From an uncultured Clostridia bacterium (GTDB lineage Bacteria > Bacillota > Clostridia > Oscillospirales > Ruminococcaceae): 8,177 nucleotides of DNA. The position numbers were made by a program, and so were the translations under genes. Positions within the stretch are counted from its first letter, which is position 1; every line of letters begins with the position of its first letter. The stretch covers positions 1-8,177 of the forward strand of contig CAMNBY010000293.1 of the NCBI GenBank assembly GCA_946533615.1. The letters are read 5' to 3'. Of this stretch, positions 1-5,495 are shown in pieces. The notes beneath the pieces are model-generated. The model searched no databases, was not told where the DNA came from, and saw nothing but the letters and a program-made list of their open reading frames with translations.

Positions 1-314
1 GAGGCCGTCGGCCTCGCTGTGGCGGAGGCTGTCTCCGACAGGGCGCTTGTTGTGGTCACAGATGATTCGGTCGCAGCCGCAGGCTCGGCCTTCTCGGGGC
101 GCTTATCAAAAAGCGCAGGCACGGCGAACACAGCCCCGAGCGCGATCACCGCCGCCGCTGCGGCAGGTATGATGACCGCCGTCAGCCGCCTTTTCGGCCT
201 CGGGACAATGGCAAAGTATTCTCTTTTGTTTACCTCACGCAGGCAGTAGAAGCAGAGCTTTGACTGCTCGTGCAGCTCTCCGCCGCAGTAGGGGCAAATG
301 CGGTCGTCTTTCAT
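1..314 (-). CDS. Zinc-ribbon single-pass membrane protein, C-terminus cut by window edge
   Basis: The first 104 residues of an open frame that continues past the left edge. Starting at ATG 312-314, the N-terminus holds two CxxC pairs (C7-P-Y-C10 and C21-F-Y-C24), the pattern of a short zinc ribbon. A basic stretch (RPKRR, about residues 39-43) precedes one hydrophobic segment at about 44-69, and then a Glu/Ala/Thr/Ser-rich region begins. The layout suggests a cytoplasmic zinc ribbon, one membrane span and an extracytoplasmic low-complexity or domain-bearing C-terminus, seen in many Clostridia proteins of unknown role. The start is supported by GAGGA at 320-324, five bases before the ATG. It lies 123 bp downstream of leuD on the same strand, with a hairpin between, so it may be a separate unit. 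The function cannot be named because the part likely to carry it is missing. Confidence 0.8.
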   Translation of the reverse strand, partial: MKDDRICPYCGGELHEQSKLCFYCLREVNKREYFAIVPRPKRRLTAVIIPAAAAAVIALGAVFAVPALFDKRPEKAEPAAATESSVTTTSALSETASATARPTA

Positions 315-319
315 TTTAA

Positions 320-324
320 TCCTC
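320..324 (-). promoter_or_regulatory. Ribosome binding site of zinc-ribbon gene
   Basis: Minus-strand GAGGA lies 5 bases before the ATG at 312-314. It decides the start of the truncated zinc-ribbon gene and supports calling this frame rather than the plus-strand frame that overlaps it. Confidence 0.6.
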
Positions 325-363
325 GATCATTTTTGCAGAGCAAAGGGTGAATAAACACAAATA

Positions 364-399
364 CAGCCGCAGCAGCTTTTTCCGCTGCCGCTGCGGCTG
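364..399 (-). terminator. GC-rich hairpin after leuD, possible intrinsic terminator
   Basis: CAGCCGCAG at 364-372 pairs perfectly with CTGCGGCTG at 391-399. The adjoining CAGC and GCTG extend the stem across a 3-base bulge. Read on the minus strand, the stem is followed by a T-rich but interrupted tract (TATTTGTGTTTATT), so it would be a fair rather than strong terminator of the leu cluster. Partial read-through into the zinc-ribbon gene is possible. Confidence 0.5.
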
Positions 400-437
400 A
401 TATCGTTTCGGTATGATGTGCGCCTTGCACGCACCTG

Positions 438-917
438 TTATTTAAGCGAATTGAGCAGCCCGTTTGAGTTGATTATGTTGATAAGGAACTCGGGGAAGGA
501 CTGCCCCTGATAGGTCTCGTTCCTGGTGATGTTGGTTATCACGCCGGTGTCGAAGTCGATCTCCACCTCGTCGCCGTTCTCGATCTTTTCGGCGGCCTCG
601 TCACACTCGATGATCGGCAGGCCGATGTTGATGGCGTTGCGGTAGAAGATACGGGCGAAGCTCTTGGCGATAACGCAGGAGATGCCGCTTGCCTTGATAG
701 AAGCGGGAGCGTGCTCTCTTGACGAGCCGCAGCCGAAGTTTGCCTTGGCGACCATGATGTCGCCGGGCTTTACTCTTCCTGCAAACTCAATGTCGATGTC
801 CTCCATGCAGTGCTTTGCCAGCTCCTGCATATCAGCTGAATTCAGGTATCTTGCGGGGATTATAACGTCGGTATCCACGTTGTCTCCGTACTTGTGTACT
901 GTGCCGTGTGCTTTCAT
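438..917 (-). CDS. leuD: 3-isopropylmalate dehydratase small subunit
   Basis: Small (swivel) subunit of isopropylmalate isomerase, which with LeuC interconverts 2- and 3-isopropylmalate in the cytoplasm during leucine synthesis. The 159-residue length fits the short form of LeuD found in Clostridia and archaea rather than the roughly 200-residue enterobacterial form. Family signatures are visible: DTDVIIPARYL at 15-25, and the substrate-binding loop GCGSSREHAP at 62-71, followed by a segment rich in conserved small and aromatic residues (SFARIFYRNAINIGLP, 86-101). The start is ATG 915-917, with AAGGAAG at 925-931 seven bases upstream. It is the last gene of the leu cluster, 23 bp after the unknown 129-residue gene. 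It looks intact. The short form is related to the homoaconitase small subunit, but pairing with the LeuC here supports the leucine role. Confidence 0.96.
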   Translation of the reverse strand: MKAHGTVHKYGDNVDTDVIIPARYLNSADMQELAKHCMEDIDIEFAGRVKPGDIMVAKANFGCGSSREHAPASIKASGISCVIAKSFARIFYRNAINIGLPIIECDEAAEKIENGDEVEIDFDTGVITNITRNETYQGQSFPEFLINIINSNGLLNSLK

Positions 918-940
918 ATTTTTACTTCCTTTCAGGGGGT

Positions 941-1330
941 TTACTTGTTTGAATAATCGGGCGAGCCGAACACGTTCTCGCCTGCGGCCTGACGGTTGAG
1001 CTCATCATATACTTTTTCAAGATATGCGGAGTCGAGGGTGTCCTTTGTTCTGGTGATAAAATAGCAGGTCTTCACCTTTCCGAAGAGACCCGTTTTAACG
1101 AGCCTGTAGACAGACTGACCCTTTATGTTCGAGTTCTCAAAGTCGTTAAGACCCTTTTTGTCAATGATAGACTGTGTCATCTCTATCGTGAATTTATTCT
1201 CGTCGCGGAGCTGGGTGATGATCTCCTCGACCTTTGCTTCCTTCTGAGAGTCGCTCAGGGAGGTGCCGTATTTCTTTGTTACAAGGCTGAGCAGTGTGTC
1301 CCAGAATATATCTCTGACATAATCTTTCAT
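941..1330 (-). CDS. Unrecognised 129-residue protein inside the leu operon
   Basis: I do not recognise this family. The protein is soluble-looking, charged, probably mixed alpha/beta, with no signal peptide, no membrane span and a single cysteine (in KTCYFITRTKD). The N-terminal half (about 1-60) looks helical and rich in Lys/Glu. The centre has QSVYRLVKTGLFGKVKTCYF, which reads as two strands, and the C-terminus is polar. It starts at ATG 1328-1330 with AAGAAGGG (1338-1345) seven bases upstream. It sits 46 bp after the Dabb gene and 23 bp before leuD, all on the same strand, so it is almost surely co-transcribed with the leucine genes. Coding is supported by the good ribosome site and the tight spacing. 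The context hints at a link to leucine synthesis or to its control, but nothing in the sequence shows a mechanism. Confidence 0.82.
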   Translation of the reverse strand: MKDYVRDIFWDTLLSLVTKKYGTSLSDSQKEAKVEEIITQLRDENKFTIEMTQSIIDKKGLNDFENSNIKGQSVYRLVKTGLFGKVKTCYFITRTKDTLDSAYLEKVYDELNRQAAGENVFGSPDYSNK

Positions 1331-1376
1331 CTTTTTGCCCTTCTTTCGTTTTTAGGATATGCGTGAAAAGTGGGAA

Positions 1377-1676
1377 CTATATCTCGGTATCGAAGCAGCT
1401 GCGCGAACAGACAGAGCTCTTCACCAGCTCGGCGACCTTGAGGTGCTCGGGATGCACCTGATAGGCCTTCAGCGCTTCGGTGCTTTCAAAGACAGAGTCC
1501 AGCAGCAGATCGCCGTTGGAGGAGGGGAGCGGGTCGATGCTCACTTTTATATCCGTGAGCCCGTCGATAACGCCCTTCAGAGCCTCGAGCCCTGCCTTTA
1601 TCCGGGCTGCTCGTGCCGATCTTTCCTCGCCCGTCAGCTCAGGCTTCAGCTGCCAGATAATTATATGCTTTACCAT
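1377..1676 (-). CDS. Dabb-family (stress-responsive alpha/beta barrel) protein
   Basis: A 99-residue protein covering one complete Dabb domain, a ferredoxin-like fold that dimerises into a barrel. Typical features are the opening strand MVKHIIIWQLKPE with the conserved early His (H4), a helix around residues 20-35, the strand region DIKVSIDPLPSSNGDLLLDSVF in two parts (about 43-64), and the hallmark LKAYQVHPEHLKVAE near 69-83. Family members include stress-induced plant proteins and a few enzymes, but most bacterial ones have no assigned reaction. It begins at ATG 1674-1676 with GGAGG seven bases upstream, only 14 bp after the leuC stop, so it is translated from the leuC transcript. The C-terminus (VCSRSCFDTEI) carries two cysteines, which I do not regard as a family hallmark. 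Fold assignment is firm; function is unknown. Confidence 0.88.
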   Translation of the reverse strand: MVKHIIIWQLKPELTGEERSARAARIKAGLEALKGVIDGLTDIKVSIDPLPSSNGDLLLDSVFESTEALKAYQVHPEHLKVAELVKSSVCSRSCFDTEI

Positions 1677-1690
1677 TTCGCGGCCTCCGA

Positions 1691-2953
1691 TCAGTCAAGC
1701 TCGGAGGGCTGTGCTATCCTGCCCATGACGGCTGATGCTGCCGCAACATAGGGCGAAGCCAGATAGACCTCGCTTTCGGGGTGTCCCATTCTGCCGACGA
1801 AGTTGCGGTTGGTGGTGGCTACGGCGCGTTCGCCCTTTGCCAGTATTCCCATGTGTCCGCCGAGACAGGGGCCGCAGGTAGGAGTTGAGACCGCGCAGCC
1901 TGCGTTGATGAATATTTCGAGCAGGCCTTCCTTCATCGCTGTGAGATAGACCTTCTGGGTGGCCGGGATAACTATGCAGCGGACGCCCTCGGCGATGTGT
2001 CTTCCCTTGAGTATCTCGGCGGCGGCGCGAATGTCCTCGATCCTGCCGTTCGTGCAGGAGCCGATGACTGCCTGATCTATCGGGATATTGCCGATCTCGT
2101 CAAAGGTCCTGCCGTTCTCGGGGAGATGAGGGAAGGCGACGGTGGGCTTGATCTGCGAGAGGTCGATGTCATAGACCTCGTCGTACTCTGCGTCCTCGTC
2201 GGCCTCGAAGATCTTGTATTCCTTTGTCACCTTGTCCTTTATGTAGTCGAGAGTTACCTCGTCAACTGCAAAGATGCCGTTCTTGGCGCCTGCCTCGATA
2301 GCCATGTTAGCCATGCACAGCCTGTCCTCCATGGTCAGGTTTTTGAGTCCCGGGCCCGAGAACTCCATGCTCTTGTAGAGAGCGCCGTCAACGCCGATCA
2401 TTGTGATGATATGCAGGATAACGTCCTTGGCGGTAGACCACTTGGGGAGCTTGCCGATGATGTTGAACTTGATGGCAGAGGGGATGCGGAACCAGTCCTT
2501 GCCCTTTGCCATTCCCGCGCACATATCCGTTGAGCCGACACCTGTGGAGAAAGCGCCCAGAGCGCCGTAGGTGCAGGTGTGTGAGTCGGCGCCGATCACA
2601 CAATCGCCGGGAGCCACGAGGCCTTTCTCGGGCAGCAGGGCGTGCTCGATGCCCATGTCACCTACGTCAAAGTAGTTCTTGATGCCGTACTTTCCGGCGA
2701 ACTCGCGGCACTGCTTGCACTGGCCTGCGGCCTTGATGTCCTTGTTCGGCGTGAAGTGATCCATTACCATCGTGATCTTGTCCTGACTGAAAATGGAGTC
2801 AAAGCCCGCCTTGTTGAACTCGTTGATAGCAACGGGCGAAGTAACGTCGTTGCCGAGCACGAGGTCAAGGTCTGCCATTACAAGCTGTCCGGGCTTGACC
2901 TCGTCAAGACCTGCGTGAGCTGCGAGTATTTTTTGTGTCATCGTCATTCCCAT
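1691..2953 (-). CDS. leuC: 3-isopropylmalate dehydratase large subunit
   Basis: Catalytic 4Fe-4S subunit of isopropylmalate isomerase, in the aconitase superfamily. It works with LeuD in leucine biosynthesis. From ATG 2951-2953 it has 420 residues, the usual length for the Clostridia/archaeal-type LeuC. The cluster-binding cysteines are visible: C300 in IGSCTNGR, then C360 and C363 in TPTCGPCLGGH. The active-site stretch GADSHTCTYGALGAF spans about 121-135, and NRNFVGRMGHP lies near 382-392. A longer frame begins at ATG 2963-2965, but there AAGGA (2966-2970) abuts the codon. The 2953 start gives a 12-base spacer and the common family N-terminus MGMTMTQKILAAHAG. First gene of the cluster, behind an extended -10 promoter. 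The related homoaconitase large subunit is an alternative, but the leuD partner argues for LeuC. Confidence 0.96.
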   Translation of the reverse strand: MGMTMTQKILAAHAGLDEVKPGQLVMADLDLVLGNDVTSPVAINEFNKAGFDSIFSQDKITMVMDHFTPNKDIKAAGQCKQCREFAGKYGIKNYFDVGDMGIEHALLPEKGLVAPGDCVIGADSHTCTYGALGAFSTGVGSTDMCAGMAKGKDWFRIPSAIKFNIIGKLPKWSTAKDVILHIITMIGVDGALYKSMEFSGPGLKNLTMEDRLCMANMAIEAGAKNGIFAVDEVTLDYIKDKVTKEYKIFEADEDAEYDEVYDIDLSQIKPTVAFPHLPENGRTFDEIGNIPIDQAVIGSCTNGRIEDIRAAAEILKGRHIAEGVRCIVIPATQKVYLTAMKEGLLEIFINAGCAVSTPTCGPCLGGHMGILAKGERAVATTNRNFVGRMGHPESEVYLASPYVAAASAVMGRIAQPSELD

Positions 2954-3039
2954 AGTGAATACCATTCCTTACTTGATTATTGCATCTGTAAAAGGAGTCA
3001 AAAAAACGCCTCTTGCAGATAATATTTTTATTCATTTTA

Positions 3040-3048
3040 ATTATACCA
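3040..3048 (-). promoter_or_regulatory. Extended -10 promoter of leu operon
   Basis: On the minus strand TATAAT (3040-3045) is directly preceded by TGG (3046-3048), an extended -10 element. No good -35 hexamer is present at 17 bp (AATAAT), which is common for extended -10 promoters. Transcription would start near 3033, giving a leader of about 80 bases before leuC. The leader has an imperfect hairpin around a run of seven T but no run of leucine codons. Confidence 0.55.
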
Positions 3049-3216
3049 CATATACGCTCGTTATTATTTAACACAAAGCGAACAAAAGATGAATAAATGG
3101 TTACTTTATCGTTTTCTAAACAAATTAATAATTTCGGGTTGCAGAATTTTCCGGGTATCGCGTGCTTCCGTCGGGGAACAATAATCGCAAAGAAAGCGAA
3201 AGGCAGTGTGACAGAT

Positions 3217-3396
3217 ATGAGTATAAGTGTTTCTTCACTGGCAAAGGGGATCTCGGTAGGGCTGACGGCAGGAGCCATCGCCTACGCGGTAGCCAATGCC
3301 ACGGCCAAGGAAAAGCGCAGCCTCAAGAGAAATGCAGGCAGGGCTCTCCACGCCATCGGCGATATAATGGAGGGCGTCGGCAACATCATGACCTGA
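3217..3396 (+). CDS. Small hydrophobic/basic protein, 59 residues
   Basis: An unrecognised small protein. Residues 4-30 are Gly/Ala-rich and hydrophobic (KGISVGLTAGAIAYAVANAT), enough for one short membrane segment. A basic patch, KEKRSLKRNAG, follows at about 31-41, and then an amphipathic helix (ALHAIGDIMEGVGNIM) to the end. This plan of glycine-rich span plus KRNAG and a helical tail resembles small YtxH-like proteins of Firmicutes, but similarity is only in layout. The start is uncertain. ATG 3217 has AAAGG 13 bases upstream, and the same frame is open back to ATG 3097, where the residues look unlike protein-coding sequence. The gene is divergent from leuC and convergent with the dockerin hydrolase; its stop lies just before a shared hairpin. 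No convincing promoter was found. Confidence 0.65.
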   Translation: MSISVSSLAKGISVGLTAGAIAYAVANATAKEKRSLKRNAGRALHAIGDIMEGVGNIMT

Positions 3397-3417
3397 GGCG
3401 CTTTTTGAACCGATAGT

Positions 3418-3460
3418 GCAAAGCACCCCTCGCGGCTCCTGTGCCCGAGGGGAACTTTGC
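3418..3460. terminator. Hairpin between convergent genes
   Basis: A long inverted repeat. GCAAAG (3418-3423) pairs with CTTTGC (3455-3460), and CCCCTCG (3426-3432) pairs with CGAGGGG (3446-3452), with a 2x2 internal loop between the two stems and a 13-base loop. It lies between the stops of the small plus-strand gene and the minus-strand dockerin gene, so it probably ends both transcripts. Neither side has a strong T-tract, so it could act with Rho or as a 3'-end stabiliser. Confidence 0.6.
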
Positions 3461-3462
3461 TG

Positions 3463-4992
3463 TCAGAGTGTTTTGGTTATCCCGCTGACAAAGCGGAGGA
3501 TCATAAGAGCATCGGTAATGTCGGCGGAGCCGCTCTTGTTGATGTCAGCGCGGGTGATCTGTGCCGAGGTGAGCTTTTTCTCGCCTGCGCAGTGGTTGAG
3601 TATCAGCAACGCGTCGGTCACGGTTATTTGTCCGTTTCCGTCGATGTCGCCCTTTTGGGGGCCTGAGGCGGCGCTTTTGGTAATGGTTATCGTGTACGTC
3701 CTCACATCGCCGCTGGTAGAGGTGACCTTGATTTTGAAGGTGTTCTTGCCTTCTGTCAGGGTCTTGGTGCCTGTGCCGCTGATCTTGGCCTTTGAGTCAA
3801 GTGCCTTTGCGGAAAGCTTGACGGAAGAAACGCTGCCGTCGGCCTTGGCGGTGTAGCTCTGGGTGTACTTATCGAACTTAGGAGATATGCCGGCGCCGCT
3901 GACGGTCAGGGAGCTGAGCAGGTTGTTGTTGCTGCCGGACGAGGGCGGCTCGGGAACGGGCGAGGACGGCATATTTTTATAGAATGGTATCTTGAACTCC
4001 AGCGCCGATTCGAGCACCTTGCTGTTGTAGGCCTTGCGGAGGTTCCTGCCCTCTGCGGCTGCGCCGTTGATGCAGGTCATGTACTGGTGATAGAAATAGC
4101 CGTTGCCGCCGTCGGTGACGTCGAACTTCTGGAAGTAGATAGTGTCCTGCTGCTTGTTTATATAGCCCGTGCCGAGGTAGATAGCGCCGCCGATAATGGA
4201 CTTATACTGATTTGTCCAGGGCAGCAGGTAGGTGGGGTTCTTGGTCATGGCGTATCTTGCGCCCATCTGTCCTGCCGAAAGGGTAGAGGTGGCGTAGGCC
4301 TGAACGTCAAAGAAATTGAAATAGCCCTCATAGCCGGGAGCTGTCCCGAGGGACTGTATCGAGCCCCTCACGCCCTGCTCGTTGCGGCAGCGTCCTGCCA
4401 TGTGATAAGGCGACACGCCCGAGCGTTCCGCGGCCTCCATAAAGGTCTCGGCGTAGCTGCGGACCTCTTTTGTGTCGGGGCAGGTGTAGCTGCCGTTCAT
4501 AAAGGTGTCGGCGAGAATGTTTTTAACGCCCGTGATCGTGTGTATCTTCGGGTTGTACGAAAGGTTCTCGAACATGAAAACATAGGTGTCGTCGAGAAAG
4601 TTCCTTGGATCGAGGTAATACTTGACCACTGCGTCCGAGGCGGCCACCCAGCTGCCGTCCAGCCCGTACCAAGTGCCTGTGGAGAAGTTGTAGGCACCTT
4701 TCTCCATCGACTTCCACGACTCGGAGGAACTGCCGTTCACAAGGCTCCTGCCGAGCAGGGTCTCCTCCTTGACGAGGGTGCTCCACTCGATGCCTGTGTC
4801 CACGGGAGTGAAGACCCACTTGGGGTGCAGCTCGTGGAGGGCTCGCAGCCCTGGCTTGTAGCTGTCGGGGAAGGCACTGATCTGTTTTTCAAACGCCTGA
4901 TCGTAGGCCTCTGCCTTGGCGAAGCTTGTCCCCGCGCAGATATAAGTGAAGGCCGCTGCCATCGCCGTCAGCAGGGCGGTCAGCTTTTTCAT
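3463..4992 (-). CDS. Secreted glucosaminidase-type peptidoglycan hydrolase with cadherin-like and dockerin domains
   Basis: A 509-residue exported protein. Residues 1-27 form a signal peptide (MKKLTALLTAMAAAF, then likely cleavage after SFAKA). About 40-160 is the conserved N-terminal region common to Clostridia endo-beta-N-acetylglucosaminidases (FPDSYKPGLRALHELHPKWV, YYLDPRNFL). About 165-340 is the glucosaminidase domain, with the expected catalytic Glu at E205 in CRNEQGVRGS and then GYFNFFDV. After a Pro/Ser linker, a cadherin-like beta-sandwich spans 359-440. A dockerin spans 447-506, with calcium loops beginning D449 (DIDGNGQITVTD) and D483 (DINKSGSADITD). It should cut cell-wall glycan between GlcNAc and MurNAc and attach to a cohesin. 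ATG 4990-4992 is chosen because GAGG sits 8 bases upstream; the longer GTG start at 4999-5001 overlaps that site. It is divergent from the cohesin gene. Cohesin partner and true substrate are inferred. Confidence 0.92.
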   Translation of the reverse strand: MKKLTALLTAMAAAFTYICAGTSFAKAEAYDQAFEKQISAFPDSYKPGLRALHELHPKWVFTPVDTGIEWSTLVKEETLLGRSLVNGSSSESWKSMEKGAYNFSTGTWYGLDGSWVAASDAVVKYYLDPRNFLDDTYVFMFENLSYNPKIHTITGVKNILADTFMNGSYTCPDTKEVRSYAETFMEAAERSGVSPYHMAGRCRNEQGVRGSIQSLGTAPGYEGYFNFFDVQAYATSTLSAGQMGARYAMTKNPTYLLPWTNQYKSIIGGAIYLGTGYINKQQDTIYFQKFDVTDGGNGYFYHQYMTCINGAAAEGRNLRKAYNSKVLESALEFKIPFYKNMPSSPVPEPPSSGSNNNLLSSLTVSGAGISPKFDKYTQSYTAKADGSVSSVKLSAKALDSKAKISGTGTKTLTEGKNTFKIKVTSTSGDVRTYTITITKSAASGPQKGDIDGNGQITVTDALLILNHCAGEKKLTSAQITRADINKSGSADITDALMILRFVSGITKTL

Positions 4993-5020
4993 TTCGATCA
5001 CCTCTGTTGTTTCTTCTGTC

Positions 5021-5052
5021 TATTTGACTGTTTGACTATTTGAGTATTTGAC
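5021..5052 (-). repeat. Four tandem 8-bp repeats in hydrolase leader
   Basis: On the plus strand the units are TATTTGAC, TGTTTGAC, TATTTGAG and TATTTGAC, four contiguous 8-bp copies with two single-base differences. They lie in the untranslated leader of the dockerin-hydrolase gene, between a hairpin and the ribosome site at about 5001-5004. In the transcript they read as GUCAAAUA-like units. Copy-number change would alter leader length but not a reading frame. Confidence 0.85.
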
Positions 5053-5077
5053 GCTTCGGCTCAAACGGCTCGAAGCG
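5052..5077 (-). repeat. Leader hairpin of hydrolase gene
   Basis: CGCTTCG (5052-5058) and CGAAGCG (5071-5077) form a perfect 7-bp stem with a 12-base loop, about 10 bases after the predicted transcription start of the minus-strand gene. No T-tract follows, so it more likely protects the 5' end or is a regulatory fold than a terminator. Confidence 0.6.
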
Positions 5078-5093
5078 ACACCGATCTAATGCT

Positions 5094-5122
5094 ATTATAA
5101 GGTAAAAAAATCGGATTGTCAA
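5094..5122 (-). promoter_or_regulatory. Consensus sigma-A promoter of dockerin hydrolase gene
   Basis: Minus strand: TTGACA (5117-5122), exactly 17 bp, then TATAAT (5094-5099), matching the vegetative consensus at all twelve positions. The spacer contains CCGATTTTTTT, a motif also found at the opposing promoter. The start would be near 5087, giving a leader of about 95 bases that holds a hairpin and four 8-bp repeats. Such a perfect promoter suggests strong or repressor-controlled expression. Confidence 0.88.
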
Positions 5123-5267
5123 CAAGAAACCAATTCAACAAATGTTTACAAAGGGAAATTTTTCGGACTTTTTCAATTATTACAATTTGATTACAATACA
5201 TATTGTGCCTGTTCGGAAAATTGGACAATATATTTGGTGCGAATATTTGTTCCCTTGCATAATACCC

Positions 5268-5310
5268 AAAAAAATCGGCGAATTTTCGACTATTTTGCCG
5301 ATTGATTTTT
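5268..5310. other. Dyad with flanking A- and T-runs overlapping a -35 box
   Basis: AATCGGC (5273-5279) and GCCGATT (5297-5303) form a perfect 7-bp inverted repeat with a 17-base gap. It is flanked by seven A on the left and GATTTTT on the right, so it looks like a bidirectional terminator. However, it lies upstream of both divergent genes, and its right arm overlaps the -35 box of the cohesin promoter. An operator is at least as likely. Confidence 0.5.
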
Positions 5311-5330
5311 ATTTATTTCGTTGTTATAAT
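5302..5330 (+). promoter_or_regulatory. Sigma-A promoter of cohesin gene
   Basis: TTGATT (5302-5307), a 17-bp spacer and TATAAT (5325-5330). The -10 is perfect and the -35 matches the TTGA core. Transcription would begin near 5337 and leave a leader of about 160 bases. That leader has two small hairpins: GTGAT/ATCAC at 5383-5400 and CTCCG-AGAG-CGGAG at 5412-5425. The ribosome site GGAGG (5484-5488) lies 7 bases before the ATG. Confidence 0.78.
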
Positions 5331-5495
5331 CGTTAATACAAATGTAACCTAATTTGGCTCTGCTCAAAATTTCGGACAGTTGGTGATTTTGTAATATCAC
5401 TTAACAAAAGCCTCCGAGAGCGGAGCTGTAATTGAGAACGCATATAGAAAAAGAGAAGATCAAGAACGCTGCAAGGCGGGAATGGAGGTACCTAA

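Larger units (their letters stand above)
4993..5495. other. Divergent regulatory intergenic region, no gene
   Basis: About 500 bp of AT-rich DNA between the divergent dockerin-hydrolase and cohesin genes. It holds the promoter and leader of each gene, an 11-bp sequence present twice (AAAAAAATCGG at 5104-5114 and 5268-5278), a dyad next to the second copy, ACAATA-CA-TATTGT around 5195-5208, and a direct repeat TTCGGAnnnTTGG at 5212-5224 and 5371-5383. A 64-codon open frame at 5142-5336 has no ribosome site and reads as non-coding. I see no tRNA, known riboswitch or CRISPR here. Confidence 0.8.

Noticed and set aside
19..249. Plus-strand open frame over the left edge
   Set aside because: It is antisense to the zinc-ribbon gene, which has a ribosome site, CxxC motifs and a membrane span; the plus frame has none of these.
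1997..2533. Long plus-strand frame opposite leuC
   Set aside because: leuC is an unmistakable full-length gene; the opposing frame is a by-product of its GC-rich codon usage and has no recognisable motifs.
2904..3278. Leader peptide for leu attenuation upstream of leuC
   Set aside because: The frame crossing the leader has no cluster of leucine codons, and the region lacks a T-box core or a clear terminator/antiterminator pair.
4999..5001. GTG start for the dockerin hydrolase
   Set aside because: The GTG overlaps the ribosome site itself; the ATG at 4990-4992 has correct spacing and begins a standard MKK signal peptide.
4087..5043. 318-codon plus-strand frame opposite the hydrolase
   Set aside because: It overlaps the signal peptide and catalytic domain of a clear secreted enzyme and shows no domain, so it is a shadow.
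5142..5336. 64-codon plus-strand frame in the divergent spacer
   Set aside because: No ribosome site, biased AT-driven composition, and it runs across the dyad and the cohesin promoter.
5337..5495. c-di-GMP riboswitch, suggested by AAAAGCCTCCG near 5407-5416
   Set aside because: The rest of the GEMM core and its paired helices are absent; only this short resemblance is present.
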